DNA of 64,000 nt from Psoroptes ovis (Eukaryota; Arthropoda; Arachnida; Sarcoptiformes; Psoroptidae): NCBI GenBank assembly GCA_002943765.1, contig PQWQ01000005.1:1302001-1366000 (forward strand). The letters run 5' to 3'. A model generated the notes under the pieces. It searched no databases. It was not told the DNA's origin and worked only from the letters and a program-made list of their open reading frames with translations. The position numbers were made by a program, and so were the translations under genes. Within the stretch, counting starts at the first letter, position 1. Each line of letters begins with the position of its first letter. Shown piece after piece: positions 14,868 to 26,400 of this stretch.

Positions 14868-15195
14868 AAATAACAAATCAATCAAATCGATTAATTAATC
14901 CGTTGATTGATCAATCAATTCAATTCAGCTAATCACAACTTGACAGTTGATTATATCATTGATCATTCAAACATTTGACATTCGATATAATTAGTAGAAA
15001 AACTAAAAATTTATTTATTCATTTTTTTTCCAAAAAAATATTCACACAATCTATTAAAATTTGATTGTAATTCAATCATTATTAAAATCAATTTTGAACG
15101 AAAATCGATTGATTAGATTTAATCGATTGATTTGATATATTTATTATAATTTATATAAAACATTTTAAAATATGAACAGCATAATGATTGAAATT

Positions 15196-15275
15196 AGAGG
15201 GTTGTCCAATAATTTCTTGCCGGTCATATCGTAGAAAATCATTAAAAAATCGGCAAGAACTTATGGGACAATCTA
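15196..15275. mobile_element. Mariner-like MITE, copy B
   Basis: The left arm GTTGTCCAATAATTTCTTGCCG (15201-15222) pairs with the right arm at 15251-15273 (CGGCAAGAACTTATGGGACA core). TA dinucleotides flank the element. There is no transposase. It lies about 735 bp past the stop codon of the minus-strand phosphoesterase. Confidence 0.75.
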
Positions 15276-16009
15276 ATAGATTGAATTTTGTTCTGGATTT
15301 TGTCAAAATTAAATTTCGTTGTTGATAATCAAAATAATAATAAAAAAAATATACAAAATCAACTTATTATCTCATCATATCTTCTATAAATTGATTATAA
15401 AATTTTGTTCATTGATTTTGAGTGAGTAAAATTGAGAAAATTGATTGGCACACAACAAAATACATGTGGAAAAATTATATATTTTTTTTTTGAATACATT
15501 TGAATTCAATATTAACTAACGATTTATAAACAATTAGTATAATATAATAATAATAAATCTACCTTATCATTGATAATATGGTAAATGGTATATGGTTGAT
15601 TGATGCAAATGGAAAAATTTGTAAGGAACAATTTTTCACATTTTTATCTTTTTGTACTTTTTCAACTAATCAATCGATCGATTTATCAATCAATCAATCA
15701 AATAATTGATTAGCTTAATGATTGATTCATCAACATGTCACATGTTTCACAAATTTAATGTACAGATATATTTTTTCTCAAATTTCTTCCGATCCTCTCG
15801 CAAACATAAAAGCATTGAATGTATATCTCAACACAATGGTAGTATTATCAATTTTGAATTGACATTTGATGACATAAACCTAATGGTGATGCTGATGATG
15901 ATGATGATGATGATCGAATTTCAATGAATAATAAACAGTAGAAATGGATGGGTTTTTTTTCTTTGTTCAGATTTCAATGTGCTTTTTAAGAAGATAAAAT
16001 CATGTACGA

Positions 16010-17366
16010 TCATGATTCAATTTCAACATATCGATGTTTGATTTCATTTTCATCAACATCAACAATACGATAACCAGATTTCGTATCAATTTCTCTTGAA
16101 TCGGTAGCCGGTATTTGGGCACCCATCGCCGATGTTACAATGATTTCCATATCTTCATAATGACCACCAGCATTACGATGATAATGGCCACAAAATATGG
16201 CACGTACACCATTATCGTTGAATTTTTTCAACATTCTTAGACGTTCATCGATTGCTATATTGAACTATATGGATGATAATGAAGGAAAATATTAATTTTC
16301 AGAATTTATGTTAAATAATAAATTGAAAAATTACAATTTCATCATCTGGTTCATTAGGATCATGTATGAACCATGGTACATGTTGAAATACAATAATATG
16401 TTTATAATTATGCTGCTTTGCTTCCAGCAATTTTGCATCAATCCATCGTTCATGATGTGCAGCCATTTCTTTGGTTTGAGTATTATCTTTATAATATTGT
16501 GCATTAATGACTAAAAACATTACACCTTGTACCCAGAATGCAAAATAATCATCACCAAATTGTTGACGATATTTTTCAATACTATCGACAGTAGGTTGAT
16601 CATAAATATCATGATTACCTGGTAATAATATTAATGGTATTGTTAAATCTAAATTTTCTTCAAATGTTTTCCGAAAATCTGATAATTGTTTTTCACGTAA
16701 TGGTTCATCAGGAAAATCATTAACTAGATCACCACAAATGACTATGAATTTTGGTTTTGGCAACATTTGATTCCATTGTTTTATTGCTAATTTTGTTAAC
16801 CGCATTTCTTCATCCCATTTACCAATCGCTGATCGCTTATATTCATCAATTTTTGGACGTGATTCATCATATGATGCTTGATTATAGCTAATCGTTTGAA
16901 ATTGATGTATCATTCCATATTGTGTATCAGCTGCTTGTATAAAACGAAATGATTCTTTCCATTCTTCATTATTTTCTATGAACAATTACAAATTAAAAGG
17001 TTAGACGAAATTCATATTTAATACAAAAACTTGAATACCTTGTTCAAAACCAATATAACGACGATTTATGGCACGTTTAAATGGATCCATGATTGATTGA
17101 TTATCTAATGATTTATTGTAATTATTATTTTGATGATTTGATTGATGATTCGAAAAATTTAATTTATCAATTTGATCATTAATTATCTGATGTTGTTGCT
17201 GTTGATCGTTGTCGGCTAATAACAATAAATTAACAATTGTCAAGACTATGCCAACGATTAATAACAAAGCAATGATGAAAATGATTAAAGTATAAATGTA
17301 CCTATGGTAATTGGTGTTGTTGTTGTTGTTGTGGGTATTATCGTTATTACTATTATTTATAATCAT
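16010..17366 (-). CDS. CPPED1: CPPED1-like metallophosphoesterase, membrane-anchored, catalytically intact
   Basis: Three exons: 17366-17039, 16975-16335 and 16264-16010. The first intron is phase 1, the second phase 0, and all junctions are GT-AG. The spliced protein has 407 aa. The start is the first ATG in the frame (17366); an upstream in-frame TTG is not a likely start. An Asn/Gln-rich head is followed by one hydrophobic segment (about residues 24-50), a low-complexity linker and a calcineurin-like phosphoesterase domain (about 116-405). All metal-site motifs are present: D126/Q128 (ADTQYG), GDLVND with D192, GNHD at 229-232, QHVPW with H308, and GHYHRNAGG with H350 and H352. These match the CPPED1 family, Ser/Thr phosphatases that are normally soluble and about 310 aa long, so the N-terminal membrane anchor is unusual. 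Membrane topology cannot be settled here. It is a close paralogue of the plus-strand gene at 19896. Confidence 0.88.
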
Positions 17367-18712
17367 CACAAATAATAAATCATTCAATTACGATTATTAT
17401 TATTAAATTACATTACATTAATAAATTGATTATTTATTTTAGCATCAATTTCAAATATGAAGTAATATGAGAGTAATAATAATGAACGATTAATTAATTA
17501 ATTCATTGAATGTATGAATGAATAAATGAATAATTAATTAATTAAGTAATTAATTACATTCACAACACATTAACTAACATCCACCCACAAATTAATCGAA
17601 AAAAAAAGCAAAAAAATAAACAAATGCACAAACAAATAATGAATAAATGATGAAATTTGAAGAAATGAAAGAAAAAAAAAATTTTTTTCTTGATAAATTT
17701 GAATCATTATCATCATTTGAATTTCATTTCGACGAATACAATGTAATACATGATTGGGGCAGATGTTTATGTTTTATGTTATTATCTCGATTGATTACGA
17801 TTGATATTGGATGAAAAAATGTAAAAACGTTAATTTTCCGTATTCGAATAGAGCAAAAAAAAAATTATCATCAAATGTCCGATATATATAAGTACAATGA
17901 TTATTTGATGATATTTTTTTTTGGTTCTTATTTAATAGAAAATAACGATAAAATGTGTTGTTCCGTTATAATCAGCCATTTTCATTGTTTCGAAATGGAA
18001 TATTTTCATTCATTCATTCATTCATTCATTTGATTTAAATATTTTCAAATATTAATCATATTGGAAGAATAACGGTACTTTTATTATCAATCAAAGGTTT
18101 TTCCAATCATATTTGGTTTTGTTTATTTTTTTTTATTTGATCACAACGAATCATTATTTCGTCTTCATTACTTGATGATGATGATGATGAAGATGATGAA
18201 GATGATCGCAACAATTTCGTAAACGCTTGATATAGTCGAACTTAATCAGATGATAATTATTTGTTTACTTTGGTTGATTTGATCTGAATTCTTCTGGATT
18301 TTTCCCCAAAATTTCTTCATATTCTTCGTCTAATTTTCATTGTAAATCATTTCAATTTAAATTTCAAAAATAAACAAATTGAGACAAGGCAAATTCTCAC
18401 ATGATTTTTTTTTTGAAAAAAATCCAAAAAAAAACGAAAACATTTTGTACCCAATTCATACCGCTCAAATTGTTGTGTTGTATTGATTTGAATTTGTGAT
18501 TAAGGTTTTCGGCGGTAGATGGCGCACAAAAATTGAGAATTTAAAAATTTGAAAATTTCAATGGTGAAATTACGCGCCCTTTTTTGAATAATTTTATTTA
18601 AGAACTTTTTGGAAATTTTTGGAACTTGATATTGCATTAATTAGGCCATATTTAATTCAGTATTTGAATTAAAAGATTAACTGATTTTTTCAGAGAGAAA
18701 ATATTTTGTAAA
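17367..18712. promoter_or_regulatory. Divergent intergenic region
   Basis: It separates the minus-strand phosphoesterase from the plus-strand 255-aa gene, so it should hold both 5' regions. It is AT-rich, with TAATTAAT runs (17480-17560), ATTC repeats (18003-18030) and GATGAT repeats (18175-18205). I could not assign a specific promoter element. Confidence 0.4.
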
Positions 18713-19480
18713 ATGCCCAAAAAATCTAAGCAATCGCGGCCACAAGATGATGATAATTCAATGAATAATGATAAAAGTAACATTGAAATTAATTTCAAGA
18801 AATTTACGGTCAAAAAAAATCGATCAACTTTGAAGAACTTTACCAAATCATGTTCAATGATTAAATCATCTAAATCGAGAATAAATTATCGATCATTGAT
18901 CAAATTACCACGGCCAAGATCATCACAAATATCATTAAGACGTAAATCATCTGTATCTGAATCATCATTAACATCATCATTATCATCATCAAAACAATCT
19001 TTGCTATCGAATATAAAATCAATGACAAAATCATTGATGAAAAATAATCAAAATAATATTTATAATCGTCGAAAACAACATCACCATAAACATCATCATC
19101 ATAAACGAAGAAATCAAAATAGTACAAAATTGAATAAAAAATTACGTGATCTAACACATTTACATCAATTATGTGAATCAATGTTTCGTTCAAGATTGGA
19201 ATCGATCGTTGATTATTCATCATCAATTGAAAATCAATTAAACTGGATTAATGATGATCATTTAAATGTTGGAAAAGTATTGAAAACGATTGATCGAAAT
19301 TCAGTATCATTGAGTTCATTGGTAACGATGGACAACGATGATAATCCAAGATTAAATTATGGATTAATGGATAATGATTTATCGATGAACATAACGCTTG
19401 AATCAATACAAAATGAATTCAACACCGTTTACAGTGGTAACGATATTTTCGATGCAAATTTTTCATCAATTTCAAATTGA
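18713..19480 (+). CDS. Unrecognised basic, serine-rich protein (255 aa)
   Basis: A single open frame from an ATG in an AAAATG context to a TGA. I do not recognise a family. The N-terminal two thirds is rich in Lys, Ser and Arg, with several basic patches (for example MPKKSK, KKFTVKK, RRKSS). A His/Lys block (HHHKHHHHKRR) lies near residues 120-135. The last 100 residues are less biased (around LRDLTHLHQLCESMF, then an acidic tail) and could fold. No signal peptide or membrane segment is seen. An AATAAA lies at 19727-19732, about 250 bp downstream. It sits between the two CPPED1-like paralogues. A nuclear or nucleic-acid-binding role is only a guess from the basic composition. The length and protein-like tail make a real gene likely. 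Confidence 0.6.
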   Translation: MPKKSKQSRPQDDDNSMNNDKSNIEINFKKFTVKKNRSTLKNFTKSCSMIKSSKSRINYRSLIKLPRPRSSQISLRRKSSVSESSLTSSLSSSKQSLLSNIKSMTKSLMKNNQNNIYNRRKQHHHKHHHHKRRNQNSTKLNKKLRDLTHLHQLCESMFRSRLESIVDYSSSIENQLNWINDDHLNVGKVLKTIDRNSVSLSSLVTMDNDDNPRLNYGLMDNDLSMNITLESIQNEFNTVYSGNDIFDANFSSISN

Positions 19481-19895
19481 AAAAGTGATTAAAATTGACT
19501 CAAATTAAAAGAGTAATAAGATATACATGTATGTAATAATAATTGATTAACGAAAGATTGTAATCCATGATGGTAACATGCCATAAATTAACGGAACAAC
19601 ACCAAATTATTTCTAATTGTTTTTTGTTATTTTGTTTGATTAATTGCCGTATCATAAACTAAATGACGACGATTTAATGAAATGAGAAATTAATCGTCTC
19701 CATTGTAAAATTCCATAGAAAAAACAAATAAAATAATCAAATGTATCTGCGTGGTTACCACTGGTGCAGTTAAAAATTAAATTAGTTTTTGCTTTTAGAT
19801 TTTTGTGCTTTGAATAATTGCTTTAAACCCTTTGAATTCAAAATACAAAAAAAATCATCCGAATCTAAGAATCAAAATCCGTAGAATATAAAGAA
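19481..19895. other. Intergenic stretch with 3' UTR and downstream 5' region
   Basis: It holds the poly(A) signal AATAAA (19727-19732) for the 255-aa gene and the short upstream region of the plus-strand phosphoesterase. No other feature is visible. Confidence 0.5.
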
Positions 19896-21003
19896 ATGGA
19901 AAAATCTATGAAGATATTCGTGACCCTCTTAAGCATTACGATCGGTATCATTATTATCGCGACATTGCTACTCTTGAATCCTCGATCGCACACTGATAAC
20001 GATGATCATATATTTAAACGTGCAACGAATCGTACTTATAAAGGTTTTGAAAAAGGTATGAATACTTGGAAACACTTTTATAAATGTTTAATTTTGGTTT
20101 TCAATTATATCCTATTTCGTAGACGATAATCTTGAATGGAAAGATAATTTTTACTTCATTCAAGCATCCGATCCACAATATGGTCTATTTGAACAATTAG
20201 ATAGAGAAAGCAATAATGATACTGAACCTTTTGTAGCAACAAATTGGACACGTGATCGTAAATTATTGCAAAAAGCCATTGAACAATGGAATCAAATGAT
20301 ACCGAGGCCAAAATTTGTAATAATTTGTGGTAATTTGGCGAATGATCAACCATCGAAAAATCAAACAAAACGTCGTGAACAATTGAATGATTTGAAACAA
20401 GATTTAAGGGAATTAGATAGCGATATACCATTGATATTGCTACCTGGCGATCATGATCTGAATGATGAACCAAGCATTGAATCATTGAAACAATATAATG
20501 ATGAATTTGGTGATGATTATTTTACATTTTACTTGAATCATTGTATGTTTATCGTATTGAATACACAATTATTGAAAAATCATACAGAAATGGCGAAACA
20601 ATATGCCGAACAAATCGAATGGCTTGATGATCAATTGACTGAAGCAAGCAATGATAATTATACACATGTTATAATATTTCAACATGTGCCATGGTTTTTG
20701 AAAACAATCGATGAACCTGATGATTATTCAAATTATACGATTGATAGTAAAATACGGCAACAATGGATAGATAAATTTTTAGATATCAATGTTCATCATG
20801 TGTTTGCTGGTCATTTACATCAAAATATGATTGGTCATTATAATAAAACGGATACCGGAGAATGGTTAGAAATGATAACAACATCGGCTATCGGTGCTCA
20901 ACTCCATCCGATCGCAAGTGAAGAACAAAGTAAAAGTGGTTATCGTGTGGTAAATGTTACCATCGATAAAGTGGAACATAAATATGTAAATATAGAGGAT
21001 TGA
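19896..21003 (+). CDS. CPPED1-like phosphoesterase paralogue with altered metal site
   Basis: Two exons, 19896-20055 and 20123-21003, with a 67-bp phase-1 GT-AG intron. The protein has 346 aa. A hydrophobic segment (about residues 6-28) acts as a signal anchor or signal peptide. The phosphoesterase domain runs from about 58 to 344. Conserved: D70/Q72 (SDPQYG), the QHVPWF motif with H241, and GHLH with H284 and H286. Changed: the GD motif reads CGNLAND, so the bridging Asp is N124 (20332-20334); the GNHD motif reads GDHD, with D163 (20449-20451); and HRNAGG is replaced by HQNMIGH. Nine N-X-S/T sequons are present, eight of them downstream of the intron. That suggests the domain faces the secretory lumen or the outside. 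The minus-strand paralogue has none in its catalytic domain. The intron sits at the same place and phase as intron 1 of the paralogue. Activity may be altered or lost. Poly(A) signals AATAAA lie at 21046-21055. Confidence 0.87.
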
Positions 21004-21071
21004 ATCATTGGTTATCGTATGAATTTATTCATTTTTTTGAATTTTAATAAATAAATTTGAATCATATTTAA
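21004..21071. terminator. Overlapping convergent 3' ends
   Basis: Only 68 bp separate the stop codons of the plus phosphoesterase and the minus transporter. A plus-strand AATAAATAAA (21046-21055) and a minus-strand AATAAA (complement of 21024-21029) lie in it. Each signal sits so close to the other gene that the cleaved transcripts should overlap. Confidence 0.65.
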
Positions 21072-22466
21072 TCATTTTGAATTTTTCAAATGTAAACTAT
21101 CCCAACCTTGATTTTCAGCCGAACCTATAAGAATAAATACAAGACCAGAAAATATGCGTAAAGCACCGGTAAAATACCAAATTATCATCCATTGATGTTT
21201 TGGTTCGGCTGGATTAGCATCCAGCAGCAAACCAATTAGATAAGGTGCTAAAAATCCGGTTGTCATCGCACATGTATTGAATATACCGAATATTGTTGCC
21301 GTGAATTTTTGTGTTAAATCAGCTGGCAACGGTACAATACCACCGGATTGCAGACCAAGTAAAAACATTGATATAAACATTGTGATTAAAAATAAATTAT
21401 GATCAGCACCAAGTGATGGAATGATGAATAGTCCAATGCTTGAACCAAACGATGCAATTGTTTGAAATATTTTACGTATACCAGTCTTCGTAAACGACGA
21501 TGATGGTGATGATTGTGCGCGTTTGATAAGCCAATCAGCTGCTATACCACCAAAAAATAGACTAATACTTTCACCAATATATAATAATGAACTAAAATAA
21601 CCGGTCGAATCGATCGGTATTCGCATAACATTATGCATATAGTCAGGTAGCTTTGTCATCATCACTGTTATGGCCCACATCATTGAAAATTGTGACAAAA
21701 TTCCAGCATAAACAGCTGGGCTGCGTAAAAAATGTAACCATGGTACTGGTATTTTATTTTTATGCTCATCATCATCATCGTTTGAATGATTATGAATATT
21801 ATTTTGAATATGTTCAAGTTCTTTAGCGTTGAGATGAAAACATAATATTTTATCACCAGGTTTATTCGTAATGAATGACCAATATAAAATTGTAACAATT
21901 GTCGATATAATACCGGTAACATAGAATACTGATGGCCAACCACCATCAAAACCATATCGGCAAAGATAACCGGATAATGATGAAGCAATAATGGTGCCAA
22001 GATTACCACCAATATAGATCATCGATGTTACTGTTGAACGTTCATTATCCGGTATCCATTTGGTTGTCAATGCAAATGCACATGGATAAATACTTGCTTG
22101 TAATGCACCCATTAAAACACGTGATGCAATAAACCAACCATAATAATTGGCAATGAATGGTGTTAGGATGTTAATCACTGCAGTTGCCGCTAAACCCAAT
22201 GTGCCAAGAATACGTGCACCAACAATTTCAGTCAAACGACCATTGATTAATTGAAGAGCAAAATAACCATAGAAAAATGAACCTAATATCATTCCTTGTT
22301 GTTTTTCATTCCAATTGAAATGTTTTGCATTATCATTAGACGTTGAGTTATCATGATGTTTAGCCATTTCAACGATGGCAGTCGAAAGATTCATACGGCC
22401 AAAATAACCAATCATCGTTGATGACATGATAAGAATGGCCACAAAATGACGATAACCGATGTTCAT
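21072..22466 (-). CDS. SLC17-type major facilitator transporter (464 aa)
   Basis: An intronless frame. The first ATG in frame is at 22466; the frame is open to an upstream TTG at 22508 that is not a likely start. The protein has about twelve hydrophobic segments with a long loop in the middle (His/Asp/Asn-rich, about residues 220-245), as in the major facilitator superfamily. The first helix carries GRMNLSTAIVEMA, matching the Arg plus NLSxAIV signature of SLC17 (sialin, vesicular glutamate and Na/phosphate transporters). The next helix has the GSFFYGY...GRLTE pattern, then WIPDNERS and GGWPSVFYVTG, all typical of this family. The likely role is organic anion or phosphate transport across a plasma or lysosomal/vesicular membrane; the substrate cannot be read from the sequence. 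The absence of introns is notable next to split neighbours. Confidence 0.88.
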   Translation of the reverse strand: MNIGYRHFVAILIMSSTMIGYFGRMNLSTAIVEMAKHHDNSTSNDNAKHFNWNEKQQGMILGSFFYGYFALQLINGRLTEIVGARILGTLGLAATAVINILTPFIANYYGWFIASRVLMGALQASIYPCAFALTTKWIPDNERSTVTSMIYIGGNLGTIIASSLSGYLCRYGFDGGWPSVFYVTGIISTIVTILYWSFITNKPGDKILCFHLNAKELEHIQNNIHNHSNDDDDEHKNKIPVPWLHFLRSPAVYAGILSQFSMMWAITVMMTKLPDYMHNVMRIPIDSTGYFSSLLYIGESISLFFGGIAADWLIKRAQSSPSSSFTKTGIRKIFQTIASFGSSIGLFIIPSLGADHNLFLITMFISMFLLGLQSGGIVPLPADLTQKFTATIFGIFNTCAMTTGFLAPYLIGLLLDANPAEPKHQWMIIWYFTGALRIFSGLVFILIGSAENQGWDSLHLKNSK

Positions 22467-23422
22467 TTTCAATGATAATCGGTTGGTTGTTGATGGTAAA
22501 CAAAGCAAAACAAAACAAGAAAAATCGATGATTCTTTACATTTGTGAGTCAAATGAATCAATCACAAAACACACACAAATCACAAAGCACAAACAAAAAT
22601 CAAAACAATTACTTTGTAATCAAAAAACACTGGAAAATCAGTTCTGCCATAATCAAAATTGATAATTACTTTTGAGAGTGAAAATAAAATAAAATTTAAT
22701 TACCTCGCTTACCTTTGATTTGTACATCGAGATAAGATACAATCATTAAAAGAAAACAATCAATTAAATGATTGAGATCATCTTTAATTGTGATGGTGAC
22801 AATGTTTAAAATATTTCTATTTGTGTTTACTTAACATAGAAATATCGAAAAGAATGAATCAAGCTTCTCATTGAACCGTACAGGTAATCTCAAATATGAA
22901 ATTCAAGAATTTATCAGAATAATCGTTGAATCGATGCCGATTGAAAATAAATATCTGTTGTACCAAGGTTTCCAAAATGAATTCATTTATTCATTTATCA
23001 ATGTGCAAAGATCAAATTAATGAATTAATTATAACAAAAAAAAATAAGCAGAAAAATGAAACAAAATTACAGAAAGATAATTAAGTAAATGCAAAGAGAA
23101 AACAGATATGACATATATTTATATGAAATAAGTGTGTATGAAGAGTGGTGAATTGATTATGAATTTAGATTTTTGAGAAATTGAACTTGAAATTTAAATT
23201 CAAAATTGAATTCAAAGAAAGAGAGAGAGGTTTTGATCATTTGAAAAATCATTTGAATGATGCAGACTAATGGACAGTAACAAAAAAACAAAAATTGATG
23301 AATAAATGTCAAAAAATATCGCCTAAAGCATCATCATATGTCATCATGTATCATTGGTCAAATGGTGATCGTTTGATCGTAATTCGTGAATTTATCTTGA
23401 AGTTGAATCATTGATTAATAAA
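22467..23422. other. Intergenic: transporter 5' region and CUB gene 3' UTR
   Basis: No gene. A minus-strand poly(A) signal AATAAA (complement of 22986-22991) lies about 430 bp past the CUB gene stop and may end that transcript. The part near 22467-22700 should contain the transporter promoter. Confidence 0.5.
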
Positions 23423-26400
23423 TCAACATCGAATCTGTTTGAGTATCATGGCAAAACCTTTTTCTTGTTGATCAGAATCGGTATGAAAATGTATTAACAT
23501 TTGATCTTCGAAAAATTCAAATACACCTGAACAATGAGTGAAATGGAAAATTTTGATTAATTTCAAATCAATTTAATTTATTTGATCATACTCACGTATT
23601 GTATCCATCGGTAATTTACCACAAAGACGTAGCTGATTATTGATTTCTAAATAATCTTTTGTACATTGTTGTGATTGTTCCAATGCAAATAATTCAAAAC
23701 GTATTTCCAGTGAGCAAATATTTTTATTTATTTTCTGTATTACATAATAACAATCTAAAAATGATTCATATTTCAACTGTGATGGCAGACTGAATTGTGG
23801 ACTTTGTATTTTTATCAATTCTTCAGCGATTGTTGATGATGAATCAATATAATTATAATTACCATTCGACATTTTTATCATAATTATTTGTGATGATGGT
23901 GATGATGTTTGATTTGTCGGAGATAATTTTGGACATGATTCAATAATTGCCGGTCCGAATTCATCTTCCATTTCGACATCATTTGATAGACGATTCATTG
24001 ACATTAATGATGATCGGCGACAATTTTCATCAATTTGATGAATTTTTAGCCGAAAACCATTAAAACTTTGAACATGTGGTGAATTTACCGATACAAAACG
24101 TATTGATATTTCATTCAAATATTTTGGAAAATTCATTGCAATCTGCTGACCAGAACGTTGGCCACAATATCGTATACCATCGATTTCAACAAAATCATTT
24201 AAACATTCACCCATAGGGCGATTATTTTGTTGTTTACGACGTTCATTGAAATCATTTAATTCATACATTTCAACATCAGATTTTCGATCATTACTATTAT
24301 TAATGTTTTGTTGACCACCATTATTGTTGAAAATCGGGCCAAAATAATTTTCATCACCAACATTAAATTCATCGAAATCAATTTCGAGCCGGCAAACATT
24401 ACGATTCGAGCGAAATATCGTATAAACACAATCAATATTGCTTGGATATTCTAATGGAAAATTTTCACTTTCAAAATATGTTTCACTTAATGTTGTTGTT
24501 TTACAGACACGTTGCGGCTGCTGTTGTTGACCATCATTCGGTAATACGGTTGTTGATGTCGCTGTATTATTATTATTGATATTCAATGCCATAGGTAAAA
24601 TATCTTCTGATGATCTTACTGAACTGCTGTAAAAATCATTGCGAGTTGTTCGTTGATTGATTGCTGGTGTTGATGGCATCAATGTCGATGATGTTGATAA
24701 TTGTTGTTGAAATTGTCGACCAAGTGTTATCAACATTGCATTTATTGATGTATTATTCGATTGTTGTGATTCATTACATGAATCGGGTATCTGTTCGATA
24801 CGTATTTCAAAACCTGTACGTGTTATTTCTCGGTCAGAATTAAATATTAAACGTATATCAGATGAATAACCAAAATAATTGATTAATCGTATTTCTGGTT
24901 GATTAAATTGACCACATAATTTTTCACCAGTAGATTCCAAATGAAGATAATCATTACGACAACCAGGTGTGTATTCAATATCTAATGATAATATATGTAA
25001 ACGTATCTGACATACATTTGTATCTGATTTTATTATTGAATAAATACAACGTGTTACGATCGGATAATTGTAGGGGAAATTTGGACTACGTATATATTCA
25101 ACTGGCCTAGTTATGGTTTGATCACAATTTATTGGTGGCATCACATTTATCGAATTAGAATTACTTGCTAATGCTTGATCGAAATTTGTTGGTGGTAATT
25201 GTCGAAGACGTGCACTTGATTGATATTCTGATTGATCATCTGAATCTGGTCTTAGATTGGACAATGGTGATCGATTTGAATTGAAATCTTGTGATGGATT
25301 GTAAGCAAATGATCGACCAACAGAATCTTTTTGAATAATCGTTTTACCTCTTTTTAGATATGGAATCATATCGACCGGTTTCATTGGCGGTAATCGCGTA
25401 GCTAATGTTCCATTTGCATAGAACAATGGTATGGTACCAGAATGATCAACATTTTTTGGATCATTTAAATTATAAAAATTATTTGGCTGTGTGATCCAAT
25501 TAGGTTGTACTGTTGTTGATGGTCCATAAGGAGATCCATAGATATTTTTACGACCATATTCATTTGGTGGATATGCTACCGCAGATGGTGGATAAGGCCT
25601 TGATGGATATGGTTGCAGCATTCCAGTATTGTTATCATATGTATAAACCGGTGTCGGTGGCAAATAAGCACCATTATTGCCATCGGTCATAAAATTTGGA
25701 TCATTATTTGGTATGTAAACATTAGTATTCCATGGTTGTTGCGATGGAATTTGCGGCCCTGACCCTGATGATGATTGTGGAAATGGTTGCGGTTGTTGGA
25801 CACTTTTCGTAACATTATATTGATCACAACTATTCGGTAATTGGCGAACAACAATTTCATAGCCTCTATCTTCAATTTGATCATCTGTATGAAAATAAAA
25901 CATACCAACACGATCATTATATGATGGAAATTGATATATACGACGAAATTTATGATGTCCACATAATCGTTTACGATTCGGTAATTGTAAATAATCTTTA
26001 CGACATTGATCATCTTCATTATTACTATTAGTGTTTGATGATTGTTCTAAATTGAATTGCAACAAATCTAATTCATATTCACATGTTTTATCATTCATTG
26101 GCCGTACAAAATATATACATTGTTGTCGTTTACCATAATATTGTGGATAACCAGGTGAATAAATACGATCAACCGGTGAATAATGGCCAGTGATTATGTG
26201 ATCACATTTATTATTATTTGTGGTTGATGATGATTTAACTACCGTTTTACAACTATTTGGTAATTGTTTAATTTCTAACCAAAAACCACTACCATCCGGT
26301 AAATGTTGATAATCGCTATTGAATTGCAGTAACAAATAATCGGATGTATCATAAAATTCATAATATTTTTTCAATTTATAATCACCACTCATTGATTGTG

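Larger units (their letters stand above)
12204..15195. other. Non-coding stretch
   Basis: No convincing gene. It contains CA and GT dinucleotide tracts, a TCAA/TTGA palindrome and one 157-codon open frame (13608-14081, plus) with no recognisable domain. That frame is treated as uncertain and discussed in the findings. Confidence 0.5.

Noticed and set aside
18900..19226. Minus-strand frame opposite the 255-aa gene
   Set aside because: Met/Ile/Asp-rich shadow of the plus-strand gene.
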